Source of the DNA: Moniliella sp. 'wahieum'
Taxonomy: Eukaryota; Basidiomycota; Moniliellomycetes; Moniliellales; Moniliellaceae
NCBI GenBank assembly: GCA_003971905.1
Contig: RSEE01000011.1
Location: forward strand, 248,001-312,000
Direction of reading: 5' to 3'
Length of the DNA stretch: 64,000 bases
This document shows, in pieces, positions 1-10,016 of the stretch (positions are counted from its first letter, which is position 1; the number at the start of each line of letters is the position of its first letter). The position numbers and the translations under genes are program-made. The notes beneath the pieces were generated by a model. That model saw only the letters and a list, made by a program, of their open reading frames with translations. It did not search any database and was not told the origin of the DNA.

Positions 1-268
1 AAGCGGGTTTCCTCCTCCGACTTGTCCCCATAAGCATCGACGACTAGCATGGCAGCGCGCCATGCCTCGAGGCTGTTTACCTCGATGGCTGCCAGGCGAG
101 CTTGCCAGGCTGAGGACGGATCGATCCAGGGCTGGAGCAAGGATGGGCCTCGTCCTTGATCACGCTTCCTTGCAATGGCAAAGAGCTCAAGGTCGTTAAC
201 GACATCGTCGGATCGAGGCAATTCACGAGGGGGGCGTCGCCGACAAGCATGGGGTGAGAGGGGCTCAT
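1..268 (-). CDS. Unknown protein, N-terminal fragment, cut by window edge
   Basis: This is the 5' part of a minus-strand gene that runs off the left end of the window. From about position 225 down to 1 one frame reads as a soluble, charged protein with segments such as DDVVNDLELFAIARKRDQG and SLEAWRAAMLVVDAYGDKS. The only upstream ATG (268) is in another frame, and the two join if the run of six C on the coding strand near 230 is one base too short. The same kind of error recurs across this window. I do not recognise a family. The amphipathic Leu/Ala-rich stretch suggests a helical protein, which is inference only. Confidence 0.45.
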
Positions 269-2164
269 GAGGTCAGATGGAAGGGAGGACAACTTGGGGC
301 GAACACAGATTGAACACTGGCAGCCATCTCGTCATGATCATGCAATGAGGCATCGCTTTGCCCCGGTCGATGGGCCACGTCGCTCGGCCAATGCCAGCCC
401 AATTTCAACTGTTCATTTCACACGCGTGTCAATTAGCAACTACAGATGCAGCTGATGCCGATGGCAATCAATCACTGTCCATGTTCCTGCCGTCATCTCC
501 ATTCTGCATCCATATCATTGACAGAGCTTAAGGCTGGGGCAAGGGGAACGCTACGTCTAAACCGATCCGTTCATCTTGCGGGGGTGCTTGGAAGCGCCTC
601 CAAGATTAAGGAACCAGGGGGATCGCCAGGATATCAGGACCCTCTGGTTCTCGCCATCCGGTCCCGTACCCTATAGCAAGCGCGTGTGGATACGGATGAA
701 CGTGGTAGACATCCGAGCGAGGAACCATTTCCATTGAGACTCAGTAGCCAAATCCTTCCAATGCGCAAATAGTATCTTCCCCGCTGTCTTGGTGCCGTAG
801 TATCCTCGCGTCGTCAAAACCAGGGGAAAAACGGCTCTTGAGTGCGTCCTTGGTACTTGGCGTTCTGTCGCATTCTGCTTGTTCCAGCAGCCGAAGCACT
901 GGCTCCTTCTCCCGGCGTTCCAAATGCGTCGCAGTGCTCTCATGTACCACTCTCCGGTACGCGCTCTACGCCTCCAGAGATCCCGTGTCGCGCAGCGCGT
1001 GGTTTACCTCCATTCCGGATCCTCCGATTGCTCCAGGCCCCATTACGCGGTAATCAGGGCGCTGTCCCCTCCGTCCGCGCCTCGTCCCGTCCTCATCCTC
1101 CACAGTAGGTTCGTTTATGGATGCGGGTGTCAGGGATGGAGCGCACGAGCTGGAGATGGGCTCCCGCCCTGCCTCGTGCAAACGCACTAAACTTGGCCTG
1201 GGAGCGGATGCAAAGCCACGATGTGCTCCAACGAGGACATAACGCCGCCCCTGCATATGCTGCGCGTGGAACGGCACAGCGTGCAAGCTGGAGACCAACC
1301 TGAACCTGCTGTCATAGCTTGGGGCACGGGGAGGACGAATGGCGTAGAGCCAATTGTGGCTCAGCGGGTTGCTGTGCTCAACCACAGGCGACCATCGGCA
1401 CGTCCCTGGAGCACTCTGTCGACTGGGAGCGGTGTGGCTACGGTGGCGACGCAGCACCAAGTGGGGCGAAGCCCAGACGGCCCGGTGGTCTCCTCGTTAA
1501 CTATTACATATTGGTCACCTGACCGGCCACACAACCTACTGCCACATCTCGTCCAAATGCCTCAGTCCCGGAGTAATCGAAGAAGAGAGGCTTGGATGTG
1601 GATATCCACTGCCACTACCGCACCCAGCACATGCTGTCTTAGGAAGCAACGCCCTTCCCGTTTACACAAAGAAGTGACAGCGACGGAGAGTAATTTGGAC
1701 ACATTATTTGACCACACTTCTCATTTGCGGCAAAAGCGTATAATACCACAGTGTTATACGTGTGCACATGTGTTGGATATCTCGCATTATCGAGATCGAT
1801 AGCGCGATTGTTGTTGAAAGAGGCACAATGAGCTTTTGTGGGTGAAGGAGATAGAGAGAAGAGATATACAGAGACAGACTGGAATAGCTATGACACTTCA
1901 TTATGGGCCCAGAAGTAAGAGTCCCTCCTACGTCGGGAGCGAGCCCGTCCAGCGGGAGCATGGCACTGCATATCACGGCCCACACTGCTGCACTCAACGG
2001 TAACGGATACACGTACTGTATAACACCGTACTACGATTATATAGGGCAACAACACCCCATAAGTATAAGACACACGAACATATATGGAAGACACACACCC
2101 CTCTTCTCAGCATCCTCCCCACAGCTCAACCGCCTTGATCCACTTCTCTTCTTCCCAACACCTC
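269..2164. other. Intergenic stretch with decayed gene copy A
   Basis: No intact gene is visible. The stretch holds decayed copy A (about 795-1246, listed separately) and a 20-nt element at 1479-1498 that recurs at 25533-25552. The rest shows no conserved reading frame on either strand. Confidence 0.5.
795..1246 (-). pseudogene. Decayed copy A of an unknown gene family
   Basis: On the plus strand this stretch aligns over its whole length with 3237-3690. Shared landmarks in order are a CTTGAGTGCGTCC block, a block around TCTCATGTACC/TCTCGTGTACC, GGAGCGCACGAGCTG and CAACGAGGACAT/AAGCGAGGACAT. On the minus strand both copies give similar peptides: VFPLVLTTRGYYG here against FFPYVVTTQGFYA in copy B, and NEPTVEDED against YEPTVQEER. 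Stops and frame changes interrupt every frame. It is best read as a degenerate duplicate of a minus-strand gene. I do not recognise the family. Confidence 0.5.
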
Positions 2165-2320
2165 ATGAAATTCTTCACTGCGTTTTCGGTCGCCGTCGTT
2201 CTAGCCTCCATGGCGAACGCTGCACCCGCACCTGGCCCTAGCCCGGCCCCGTTCCCTGCCCCAGCTCCTGCTGCGAACTTGCCTTTCACTTCCTGCGAAA
2301 TTCCTCGGTGCGGACTGTAA
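2165..2320 (+). CDS. Possible small secreted protein
   Basis: The reading frame starts with MKFFTAFSVAVVLASMANA, a textbook signal peptide with a basic start, hydrophobic core and small residues at the cleavage site. A Pro/Ala-rich linker and a short Cys-containing tail follow. The unspliced frame gives 51 residues. About 20 bases past the stop, another frame (2341-2420) encodes a peptide with two more Cys (ETFLCNYRHKSG, then ALKLHCTP). A short intron or a sequence error could therefore join it to give a four-Cys mature protein. The leader upstream is CT-rich, as in fungal promoters. Secretion is inferred from the signal peptide only, and no family is recognised. Confidence 0.45.
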   Translation: MKFFTAFSVAVVLASMANAAPAPGPSPAPFPAPAPAANLPFTSCEIPRCGL

Positions 2321-2999
2321 ATGTTTTCTGTTTTCATCAAGGAGACGTTCCTCTGCAACTATCGTCACAAGTCCGGCAGGGCGAACGTTTCGGATGCCCT
2401 CAAGCTCCACTGTACCCCATGACCTTCTCCTGATCCCTGCGTTGGTTCCACAAGCTTGACCGACTTGCAGGCGTGGTCGTGAGATGTATCCCCTTCGGTT
2501 CTGGCCGTTTATTGCGTGTCAATATGCTATCTCCTTATAAGTGGCAGTGGGATGCGGCCGACTAGTTCGATTGATGAACACAAGTGCTTTTGCTCCTTCA
2601 ATTCTGTCTCTCTCTCTTCGCTATCCCCATTTCCCTTCTTCTCCCCTTTGTCTTTCAAGCCACTAGGCTTCTTAAACTCTTTCCCACTGCAAACGACTTT
2701 TCATTATTCATATCGTCATACACTATAGCGAAAGACGTCCCATTTCCGATAGAACACCTATACGCTTATACTTGGCTCGTTCGCCAAAAATCAGTCGCCT
2801 GCCGACTTGTGCTGCTATTTGCGCTGGAACCAAAACCTCATCAAGAGTCCAATTCAGTCACCAGGAGGTCAGGCCTCACCACCCTCTTTTTCTCCTGTCA
2901 TTCGCTTCCAGACAGGATACAGCGGGAGGGGATAGAATGGGCGCGATGGACATAATATGTGTGAGGCATGAACTATGTCCAATGAGATGAACACCCAGC

Positions 3000-3110
3000 G
3001 AGATTGTTCCAGTACTCAAACATATGCCTTCTTCGTCGTCTTGGTGGCACAGTACCGGCGTGTCTCGTCATGACCACGGGGAGGAACGACTGTTGAATGC
3101 GTTGTTATCT
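3000..3110 (-). pseudogene. Short fragment C of the same unknown gene family
   Basis: The minus strand reads QSFLPVVMTRHAGTVPP then FEYWNNLAG. This lines up with VFPLVLTTRGYYGT and FAHWKDLA of copy A. Only this segment remains, directly beside copy B, so it looks like the stump of a third tandem copy. The match is judged by eye. Confidence 0.35.
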
Positions 3111-3236
3111 GGTGTTAGCGTTTTTTGGTCTGGTTCCGCTTGCTCCGATGCAGTTATGGTCCCTTTGGGATTCCATTATAGATGTTGTTGCCTTCAACTC
3201 AACCGTTAATTGTTTCCAATACCCATTTACTCTCCA

Positions 3237-3690
3237 TCCTGGGGGCATAGAATCCTTGCGTCGTCACAACGTAAGGGAAGAAAGGTTCTTGAGTGCGTCC
3301 CTTGTACTGGGCGATCAATTCTTGACGCATTTCAACAGTCGAAGCAGCTTCTTCTCCCAGCGCTCTTAAGGGTGTGGGTGCTCTCGTGTACCGCCCCACG
3401 GTACGCAGACATCACCTCCCGTATCCCCGAGCACCGTAACGTGTCACCCACTTTCATTCCTGCTCCTCCGAATCCTCCAGGTCCCATCACTCAGTATAGT
3501 CAGTACACACATCGTCTCTTTCCCCCACGCCTCGTCCCTCTCTTCCTGTACCGTCGGCTCATAGAAACGGGTGTTGGGGGTGGAGCGCACGAGCTGAAGA
3601 ATGGGATCCCACGTCGCCTCATGCAATACCCCAAACTTGGGACTGGGTGCAGGTGTGGGTACAGGCCACAATGTGCTCAAGCGAGGACAT
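3237..3690 (-). pseudogene. Decayed copy B of an unknown gene family
   Basis: This is the best preserved of the three copies. A minus-strand frame runs unbroken from about 3701 to 3444 and includes EATWDPILQLVRSTPNTRFY and EPTVQEERDEAW. A second frame (3399-3199) includes EMRQELIAQYKGRTQEPFF and PYVVTTQGFYAP. The two frames could be exons or could be joined by an indel. Similarity to copy A is clearest at the conserved peptide positions, which suggests past protein-level selection. The function is unknown. Confidence 0.45.
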
Positions 3691-3788
3691 GTCACCAACA
3701 AACAGCGAGGTCTTTGTAAGTTCTGCCTTAGATGAGCAACGCCGCCAGCGCTGCCAGGACGCTACGCTACATGCATGATAAATCAGGA

Positions 3789-3856
3789 CAGTGGAACGGT
3801 GGAAGAGGGAACGGTGGACGAAGGAACGGTGGGCGGGGGGACGGTGGAACGGAGGC
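3789..3856. repeat. GGAACGGTGG minisatellite
   Basis: Five imperfect units built on GGAACGGTGG or GGGACGGTGG with variable GA-rich spacers of 3-6 bases stand in tandem. A related pattern (AACGGTGGCTAAGG and AAGGTGGCGACGG) occurs at about 25455-25515. Confidence 0.7.
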
Positions 3857-3940
3857 CACCCAAGCTGGGCCATAGACCAGGTGGCCCTCGAAGTCAAGAA
3901 TGCATTAAGCTTCACGCGCACGCAACTTTCAAGATTACGT

Positions 3941-3968
3941 TGACACATAGCACGTGACGCGTGACGTT
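3941..3968. repeat. TGAC heptad array
   Basis: Four 7-mers stand in strict register: TGACACA, TAGCACG, TGACGCG, TGACGTT. They belong to the TGACRYG heptad family also seen at 9886, 48537 and 48704. Confidence 0.6.
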
Positions 3969-4366
3969 CGCTCGGTCGCTTGAGGTTTTTTTCAACTGAA
4001 CGTTCAACCGTTGAAGGTTCCGGTCACAAGTTTCAAGCTCTTCAAGTTCCGTGGGTCGTCGGAACGGATGCGCTGAAGGCGGAAACGTATGAGTAAGACA
4101 CCGGACCGGAATACGTTTTCCGTGGATGCTTGGGCTCTCAACAAAAGACGGGCCCACCTCTGCTATCTCCGCCAGCGCGCGGACCACAGGCCTTCCCACG
4201 ACGAATATCGCGGATCGGTACAGAAAATGTGACAAAGGTGGCTTTGAAAAGAACCAGTGGGCGGCAAAAGGCCACTCACATCGCCATGAATATTGCAATC
4301 ACATCCTCTTCAGCAACCCACGCCACAGTAGCTATGGTTTGAAACGTTGAATCAACAGTATTAGTT

Positions 4367-4379
4367 ACTAGTCACTAGT
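4367..4379. repeat. Palindrome heptad array, ACTAGT-c-ACTAGT
   Basis: The self-complementary hexamer ACTAGT is repeated after one base. A partial third unit (CTAGTC) follows. Confidence 0.75.
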
Positions 4380-4608
4380 CTAGTCAGCAGGATTAAATTT
4401 TAAACAGTCTGGCTACACGGACGTTAGCTTATACCCGGATGTCTCGCGAACGGCCGCCGCCGCGCCGGTTTGCCAGCCCGTCCAAGACGTTGAACTGTAA
4501 AGTTGGTGTCGATAGTGTGAGTGCGTGGAGTGCGTGGCGTCCGTGGTGGCCCGCGCGGGCTCAAGTGCGGATGCAGCTCCGTGGAGGCTTCGGGCCAGGT
4601 CGTGGCCG

Positions 4609-4616
4609 TATAAAAA
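4609..4616 (+). promoter_or_regulatory. TATA box of the nitroreductase-like gene
   Basis: TATAAAAA lies 109 bp upstream of the ATG at 4725 in a GC-rich context, followed by a CT-rich stretch. Position and sequence fit a fungal core promoter. Confidence 0.6.
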
Positions 4617-4724
4617 GCCACTTCCTCACCACGCAGTCTCCCTTACTATCCAGCACCACCAGCTACCGTCGCAGCAGCAACACCACCGCTTTCGTCTGTC
4701 CTCGCTGCACGCTTCTCTCTCGCC

Positions 4725-5402
4725 ATGTCGACTTCCAGCTTCATCCAGGCCATCACTGCCCGCCGTAGCATCTACGCTCTCGGCAACAAGTCGCCCCTCT
4801 CGAACGAGGCCCTTGTCAAGTACGCTATTTCTTTTTGGTCTTCTAACTGCGTAGCACCATCGCTTACTTTTCCCCTACTCCCACCCTCAGGCTCATCCAG
4901 GAGTCCATCCGCCAGAGCCCGAGCTCGTTCAACAGCCAGTCGTCGCGCGCCATCATCCTCCTTGACGATGCCCACAAGAAGTTTTGGCTTGAGCAGATCA
5001 AGGAGTACGGCAACAAAGACGTGGTCACCTACATGTCTGCACGCCTGCCCCTCTTTGCTGCCGGCAAGGGTACCGTCCTCTTCTTTGAGGATGAGGCCAC
5101 GATCAAGGGCATGCAGGAGCGCAATGCCGCTTTTGCCCCGGCCTTCCCATCCTTCTCGACCCAATCGTCGGGCATGGCCCAGATCAACACATGGACCGCT
5201 CTCGCGACCGAGAAGCTCGGCGGAAACCTGCAGCACATTGGCGCTATTTCCGGGGACCGTATGTCGAGGGCCGAGCAAGGGCATTGAACTTCCCGCTACG
5301 TGGAAGCCCCTGGCTGAGTTGGTCTTTGGCTCGATTGAGAGCCCCGCTGGGGAGAAGACGTTCATCGAGGACGCTGAACGCTTCCGCGTCATCGGCGCCT
5401 AA
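4725..5402 (+). CDS. Nitroreductase-like flavoprotein (Frm2/Hbn1 type)
   Basis: This encodes a protein of about 200 residues of the fungal nitroreductase-like family (FMN-dependent, related to yeast Frm2 and Hbn1), linked in yeast to redox and lipid stress. The start reads FIQAITARRSIYALGNKSP, where ARRSIY is the usual N-terminal FMN-contact region. Later come SSFNSQSSRAIILLDD, GTVLFFEDEATI, and near the C-terminus IELPATWKPLAELVFGSIE and GEKTF, all typical of the family. An intron occupies 4820-4890 (GTACGC...CCTCAG) and splices within a Lys codon. The last 45 codons are in another frame. Two one-base contractions, in the G run near 5251 and the CC near 5268, would restore continuity. A TATA box supports the start. 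The exact substrate is unknown. Confidence 0.8.
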   Translation: MSTSSFIQAITARRSIYALGNKSPLSNEALVKYAISFWSSNCVAPSLTFPLLPPSGSSRSPSARARARSTASRRAPSSSLTMPTRSFGLSRSRSTATKTWSPTCLHACPSLLPARVPSSSLRMRPRSRACRSAMPLLPRPSHPSRPNRRAWPRSTHGPLSRPRSSAETCSTLALFPGTVCRGPSKGIELPATWKPLAELVFGSIESPAGEKTFIEDAERFRVIGA

Positions 5403-6804
5403 CGACATCTCATGCAAAATACACCTGGTCGTCAATAATAACAGTATACCTTTGTGGTTGTCTCTTTGCGGAGTGAGTTGGTGATGCATTTGGAGTATCC
5501 AAGTCACTAGTTACTGGATAGAGGGTGGGCTAGGGGTTTATGACCAATGCAGCCTCTTGTATCACTCCGGTTAGTCCGCTCGTTCTTGCACTAGTATTCG
5601 AGCACGTGTGTTTGTCAGGGTAGGTTGTTACATAGAACGATGTTCGTGGCATACTACTACCTCAGATGGCCCAAATGTGTAGGAGCGGACCTTGACCAAG
5701 ACGATCATACCAGCTGCACCAGCCTTCTGCGGGGTAAGACAAAAAGGGGGATATGGTGAATCTAATATGGCCCTGTATGGGCAACTGGCAAACACTTCTC
5801 TGATACCGGCTCTTTCGTCTGGGAACGTTTGAGTAGAGAAGACACAAGAGCAGTATGGTAAGGAGTTAATGACACGTGCACCTGCTGGGACGTGGGGGTG
5901 ATAGCTTGCCTAGGCTGGTGGCATGGCGAAGGTGCACTAGGCCAGTTCATGCCATATGCCGCGCTGCGCACGGCGCGCTCGCCTTTCCTGTCCTCCTTCT
6001 CTGCAGTTGGTGCCCTTCTGTCTCTTCACACCACCGCTCCACTCTTCGCTTCACCTCACTCGTAACCTGTAACTTCGTTCCCGCTCCCCGTGACCGACCG
6101 ACTGACCCCCTCTCCTGTAGACTGCTCTTCGGAACGGCACAACTCAGGCTTCGCCACGTGCCCTAGTAACTAGTAACAAGTAGCTGTTCGGCGAAGGGAA
6201 GAAAGGCTCTACCTCTTCCTTTGAAGCATATGAAGTTTGTAGGAAAATGAACGCTCGTATGCAAAACACCCGGGACTTGGTACCGAGAGAGGGTATGTAG
6301 AGCCCGCTACTGGGGAGAAGTATACTATTTGTGTGGGGCAGGAAAGCTTCAATATGCCGCCTCGATTAATTCGCACCCCCTGTACCCAGAATTCGCAACG
6401 GCGGGCATCGACGCTAGCGCATGCTTGGCATTGCCAAAAACAACCGAGTTTGGGAGGGCATCGGGCGCCGGGTATATTGGTGGTAGCATGCAGCATGGCA
6501 ACAGGTGTAACATAGAGTGTAGCGCGTATAGCATAGACGCGTGGATCTGCACAAGCTCTGTTGAATGAGTCGGAGCCACAGTCAGACTAGTCCTAGTCAC
6601 AACCTGTCACAGCCGTGAGAAGCCAACCCTAAAACATGTGCCGGGACTGTGGGGAGTCAGAATTAGGAAGCCGTGCTTCACTCACCTGCCGGACAGTGAC
6701 CCCGTGCTTGGCGAGGCTACGCAACTACGCATCGTCAGCGGAGTCTACGCCTTGCCCACGCCAAGCACAGGGGCAGCGACCGAAAACGCTCTGCGCGGTT
6801 TCTT

Positions 6805-6832
6805 CAAGCGCCAAGCGCCAAGCGTCAAGCTT
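6805..6832. repeat. CAAGCGC heptad array
   Basis: Four consecutive 7-mers CAAGCGC, CAAGCGC, CAAGCGT, CAAGCTT share strict 7-bp register. The last unit changes into the AAGCTT type found elsewhere in the window. Confidence 0.7.
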
Positions 6833-7342
6833 CGCCCTGCTTGCTGCCTAGGGACGCTTGGGAAGCCACGCCACAGTGGACGCACTGGAGAGCCTGTCCC
6901 CACGTCTGCCCCCGTGCACGGTGCATCATCGAGAAGATGCCGATGAGTCCGCACACGTCCCTGAGCGCCTTCTGAACCCTGCTGAACGTTGAACCCCCCT
7001 CTGCCCTGTTGGGCAGAGGGCACGTAGGAACTGCGCCGCGAGGGTGTATTGTATGAAAGGAGCCACCCGCATGAGTACTGTGACGACGTTTGGCTGATGC
7101 CGCGGGGGGGAGGGGTGAGGCCACTGAAGGGAAACTCTTTGACAGCGGCGCGTCCACAGAGGGCCGAGGGCGAGACTAGTGTGGTAGGCGGGGCGCACTG
7201 GCCGCAGTCTGTGCCTGAAGCACCTGACGCAACACCCGAATATGCACCAAACATTAGAGCTCCCCCGTCTTTCTTCCTATACGTCCACAGATCAAGAGGG
7301 AGGGGCAAGGGTGCCAAGGAAGGGCACGCCCAAAATGCCAGT

Positions 7343-7352
7343 TATATATAAA
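7343..7352 (+). promoter_or_regulatory. TATA box of the 7.4-kb gene
   Basis: TATATATAAA lies just ahead of a CT-rich leader. It is only 15 bp from the first ATG (7367), so translation probably begins further downstream, for example at the ATG at 7456 in a good CACC context. Confidence 0.5.
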
Positions 7353-7366
7353 CTGCTTCTCATCCG

Positions 7367-8023
7367 ATGGCCGTACCAATACCCACACCATACCTGCCAC
7401 AAAGTTCCAGCACTCCCATCAGCCTCTTCTTCCTCATCCTCTTCCTCTCTGCACCATGCTCAGTACTCAACAGTGCCCCTGCCACCTCGACCACTTCGTG
7501 CTCCAGTAGCCGTTTTACCAAAGCCCTTCGCTCTGCCTTTGCGCCGTCGAGCCTCGCGCCATCTTGCCACTCCCACTCGGACCTGGACCTAACTCGGACT
7601 CAAACCGACACAACATTGGTCGGCTACGTTTCCAAAGAAAAGGACGAAGATGAGGAGACGTTGTCAAACTCGGTCCCCATCCTCCCTTCTCAAGCAGTCT
7701 GGCGATTCGGCGCGGAATTTGATCCTTACCTTCCCCGGGCCCAATCTCCCAGGGTCCCCTCGGCTGCTTCTTCGTTCCCCGTCTCTCCTACTCGAACCGG
7801 GGCATGGCGGTTCGGGGGACAGTGGGATCCCTTGCGTCCAGATGAGCGGGAAAACGCAGCGAGTCGGGCTCGCCGCACGCTGTCGCCTGCGCCACGGCAA
7901 GCCAAGACGAACCCCAACAAGCCCACCTCATCCCGTCTCGACTCTACTGCATTCGGTCGAACTCTGGACCCCCACCGGCCCTCGCTCAAGGAACACGCTC
8001 GGCTGGATGCAATGCGGTCGTGA
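7367..8023 (+). CDS. Unknown protein with repeated WRFG...DP motif
   Basis: The frame is open for 218 codons. It contains an internal repeat, VWRFGAEFDPYLPRA and AWRFGGQWDPLRPDE, with a weaker third copy AFGRTLDPHRPSLKE near the C-terminus, separated by Ser/Pro/Arg-rich linkers. The TATA box is too close for the first ATG to be the true start, so the first 30-60 residues are doubtful. The ATG at 7456 is in another frame and would need one indel. No family is recognised. The motif repeats argue that the frame is real from about residue 75 onward. Confidence 0.5.
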   Translation: MAVPIPTPYLPQSSSTPISLFFLILFLSAPCSVLNSAPATSTTSCSSSRFTKALRSAFAPSSLAPSCHSHSDLDLTRTQTDTTLVGYVSKEKDEDEETLSNSVPILPSQAVWRFGAEFDPYLPRAQSPRVPSAASSFPVSPTRTGAWRFGGQWDPLRPDERENAASRARRTLSPAPRQAKTNPNKPTSSRLDSTAFGRTLDPHRPSLKEHARLDAMRS

Positions 8024-8187
8024 ATACCAACGTGATGATGACGTGAAATTGTGAATCGAGTTCGATAATGCTATGCTATATCTTCTGGTCCGCTTTTGCT
8101 GTTGTCGTGGATTGGCAGGAAAGGTATATATGTTGACCTCCCACAGTAACAGGAGGATGAAAACGAGAGACAAAAGACTGTTCGACG

Positions 8188-9576
8188 CTAGAGCGGTTGG
8201 ACAGAGCCGCTGCTGCCAGAGCGGGGGCGTGGCTCGGGTTCGAGCCTAGATCGTGGTGGGTAGAAGGAGGTACGGAGTCCGGTGGTATGGGAGGGGGAGG
8301 CAGTGCGAGACAAAGAAGGGTGGTGCTTCACCGACTGATGGGAGGGGGGAGGGAGGAAGTGCTGTCTTGACCAATTGCGCCTCTTCGTCCAGCTCAACGA
8401 TCCCGCGCTGGACTCAGGCCATACCCGCGGTCTCGGTGCTGAGGGGGCCCCAGCCAAACAGACGGTCCACCCCGCGCGTCGTGGCCTCCTCAAACATGAG
8501 CCCGGTCCAGGGGGCGAAGCCAAGAGTGGGCAAAGATAGAGAAAAAGAGGATCGCCATCCCGGCGCCGGCAACAGGTCGACAGCAAAATGGTGATGGAAG
8601 TACATGGTGGACCAGCACATGAATGCAAAAAGACGACCATGAACGCAGTCCCCATCGGCCCGCCATACCGGGCCACAAGAGGGCAAACAAGCCGCTGTCG
8701 CCGGTGGAGGGAAGGGATCGCTCCAAACACAACAGGGCCACGGCGAAAGCCATCCGAGTAGAGGTGGGTGCCCAGCACCTCGTCCACCCGAACCAGGCCG
8801 GCTGCGTTACCGGGAAAAGAGTAGTTGGGCACAGTGCCCGCTGGGTAACGTCATGGAACCAGGGTGCAGCATGCGGGTTGAGGATATGAAGAAGCAGTCC
8901 GGACAGGTTCTGGAGGCCAAGGCACCAGCCAAACGCGTTGGCTGCCCCAGGCGAGCCAAAGAACGCAGATCACCACACCTGCCAGAAAGGGCGAGGCAAG
9001 TGGAGCACGCCGTAGAAGATCCATGCGACCACGTCTTGCACGGGCGAAGGGTCGAGGCCAATGGCCAAATCGTTGAGGATGCGCAGAACGGGGGGGAACA
9101 TGATGAGCGCAGTGGGGTAGAATACGGCCTCATGGGGCTTGCGGAGGTGGTAGCGCAGCCAAACGAGCAGTGCCAGCGGTGCCATTAGGACCATGGAGAG
9201 AACACTCCGAGTGGGGAGAGGAGAAAGGTCTCGAGAATAGGCAGAACAGTGGTGTGGATATCGGGGCGGATCTCATCTGGGATGCGGCGAGCTTGCTTGA
9301 AGGCGGTCGTCCAGACTAGGGGGGGAGCCATTCCAAAGAGCAGCCACCAAGCCAGCGGAGGGGGTGCTTGCCATTGAGGAGCACGCTGGTGCAATGCCGC
9401 ACGAGCCGGCGCAAGGGCGGGACGCATGTGCTGAGCAGGAGGATGGTGGCAAGGACAGATACGATGGGCAAGACAATCCTGCTCCAGATGGGCAGGTTGA
9501 CGGCGGCAATGCGCTCGAGCACCGCGCTGCGGTGAGTGGCGCGCACATGGGCGAGGATCTCATGGGGAGAAGACAT
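8188..9576 (-). CDS. AUR1: Inositol phosphorylceramide synthase catalytic subunit (AUR1)
   Basis: Aur1 transfers phosphoinositol from phosphatidylinositol to ceramide in the Golgi, a step specific to fungal sphingolipid synthesis and the target of aureobasidin A. Recognisable segments in order are LPILETFL, VVAWIFYGVLHLPRPF, NAFGWCLGLQNLSG, HAAPWFHDV, NAAGLVRVDEVLGTHLY, VVFGAIPSLH (PAP2 motif with catalytic His) and STMYFHHHFAVDLL (second His with Asp). A Ser/Arg/Pro-rich tail follows. The start is the ATG at 9576 (MSSPHEILAHVR), followed by a membrane segment. At least five frame changes divide these segments, several at C or G runs (for example VTPAGTVPNY needs one more C). The spacing between LPILETFL and VVAWIFYG exceeds that in the yeast protein by about 50 residues. 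Confidence 0.85.
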
Positions 9577-9885
9577 GCCCACAGCGAGGACACAAGCAGG
9601 AGCGAGCTGAGCGGTGAGCCGGGGCCGATGGTGGGAGGGAGGAAGGACACCGGGGTGCGGATGGAGGTGGTGGCGGGGGGCGGAAAGGCGAGCAGAAGGG
9701 CGGGTGGAGCATGTGTGGCGTGGGGCTGCTGGCTGCTGGATCGGCATGCCGGTGTTGGCATGGCATATTCGGATGCGGCGTCGGTGACTAGCAGGCTGGG
9801 TGCTGGGGGCTACTGAGCAAGTACTAGGTACTGAGACCGAGCACGCGCTGGCAGCAGCAGAGCGTGGGCGCCGGAACTTGGAGCT

Positions 9886-9913
9886 TGACACATGACATGT
9901 GACGTGTGGCACA
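9886..9913. repeat. TGAC heptad array
   Basis: Four 7-mers in register read TGACACA, TGACATG, TGACGTG, TGGCACA. This is the same family as at 3941-3968 and 48704-48788. Confidence 0.65.
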
Positions 9914-10003
9914 GCAGCGCAGCTGGGCTGGAGAGTCGGCGCACGGGGGCAGTGCGGCCGCTGGAGCGCCGCGCCGAAACGTGTCGATCAGCTACCATAT
10001 GCC

Positions 10004-10016
10004 ATCGATCATCGAT
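10004..10016. repeat. Palindrome heptad array, ATCGAT-c-ATCGAT
   Basis: The self-complementary hexamer ATCGAT is repeated after one base. More GATCGAT words follow at about 10204-10300. Confidence 0.75.

Larger units (their letters stand above)
2421..4724. other. Intergenic stretch with decayed copies and a minisatellite
   Basis: No intact gene is visible. The stretch holds the fragment 3000-3110, decayed copy B (3237-3690), a minisatellite (3789-3856), heptad arrays at 3941-3968 and 4367-4379, and the TATA box of the next gene. Confidence 0.5.
5403..7366. other. Intergenic, no gene recognised
   Basis: Reading frames here are short and lack conserved segments. The stretch contains ACTAGT-containing words (5509-5520, 6163-6180), a CAAGCGC heptad array (6805-6832) and a TATA box at the right end. 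Confidence 0.5.

Noticed and set aside
4772-5392. 206-codon minus-strand open frame
   Set aside because: It lies antisense to the nitroreductase-like gene, which has clear family motifs, an intron and a TATA box. The antisense peptide has no recognisable segments.
8188-9576. AUR1 as a pseudogene
   Set aside because: The same density of one-base indels affects essential ribosomal and GTPase genes in the window, while residues around the PAP2 catalytic motifs are preserved.
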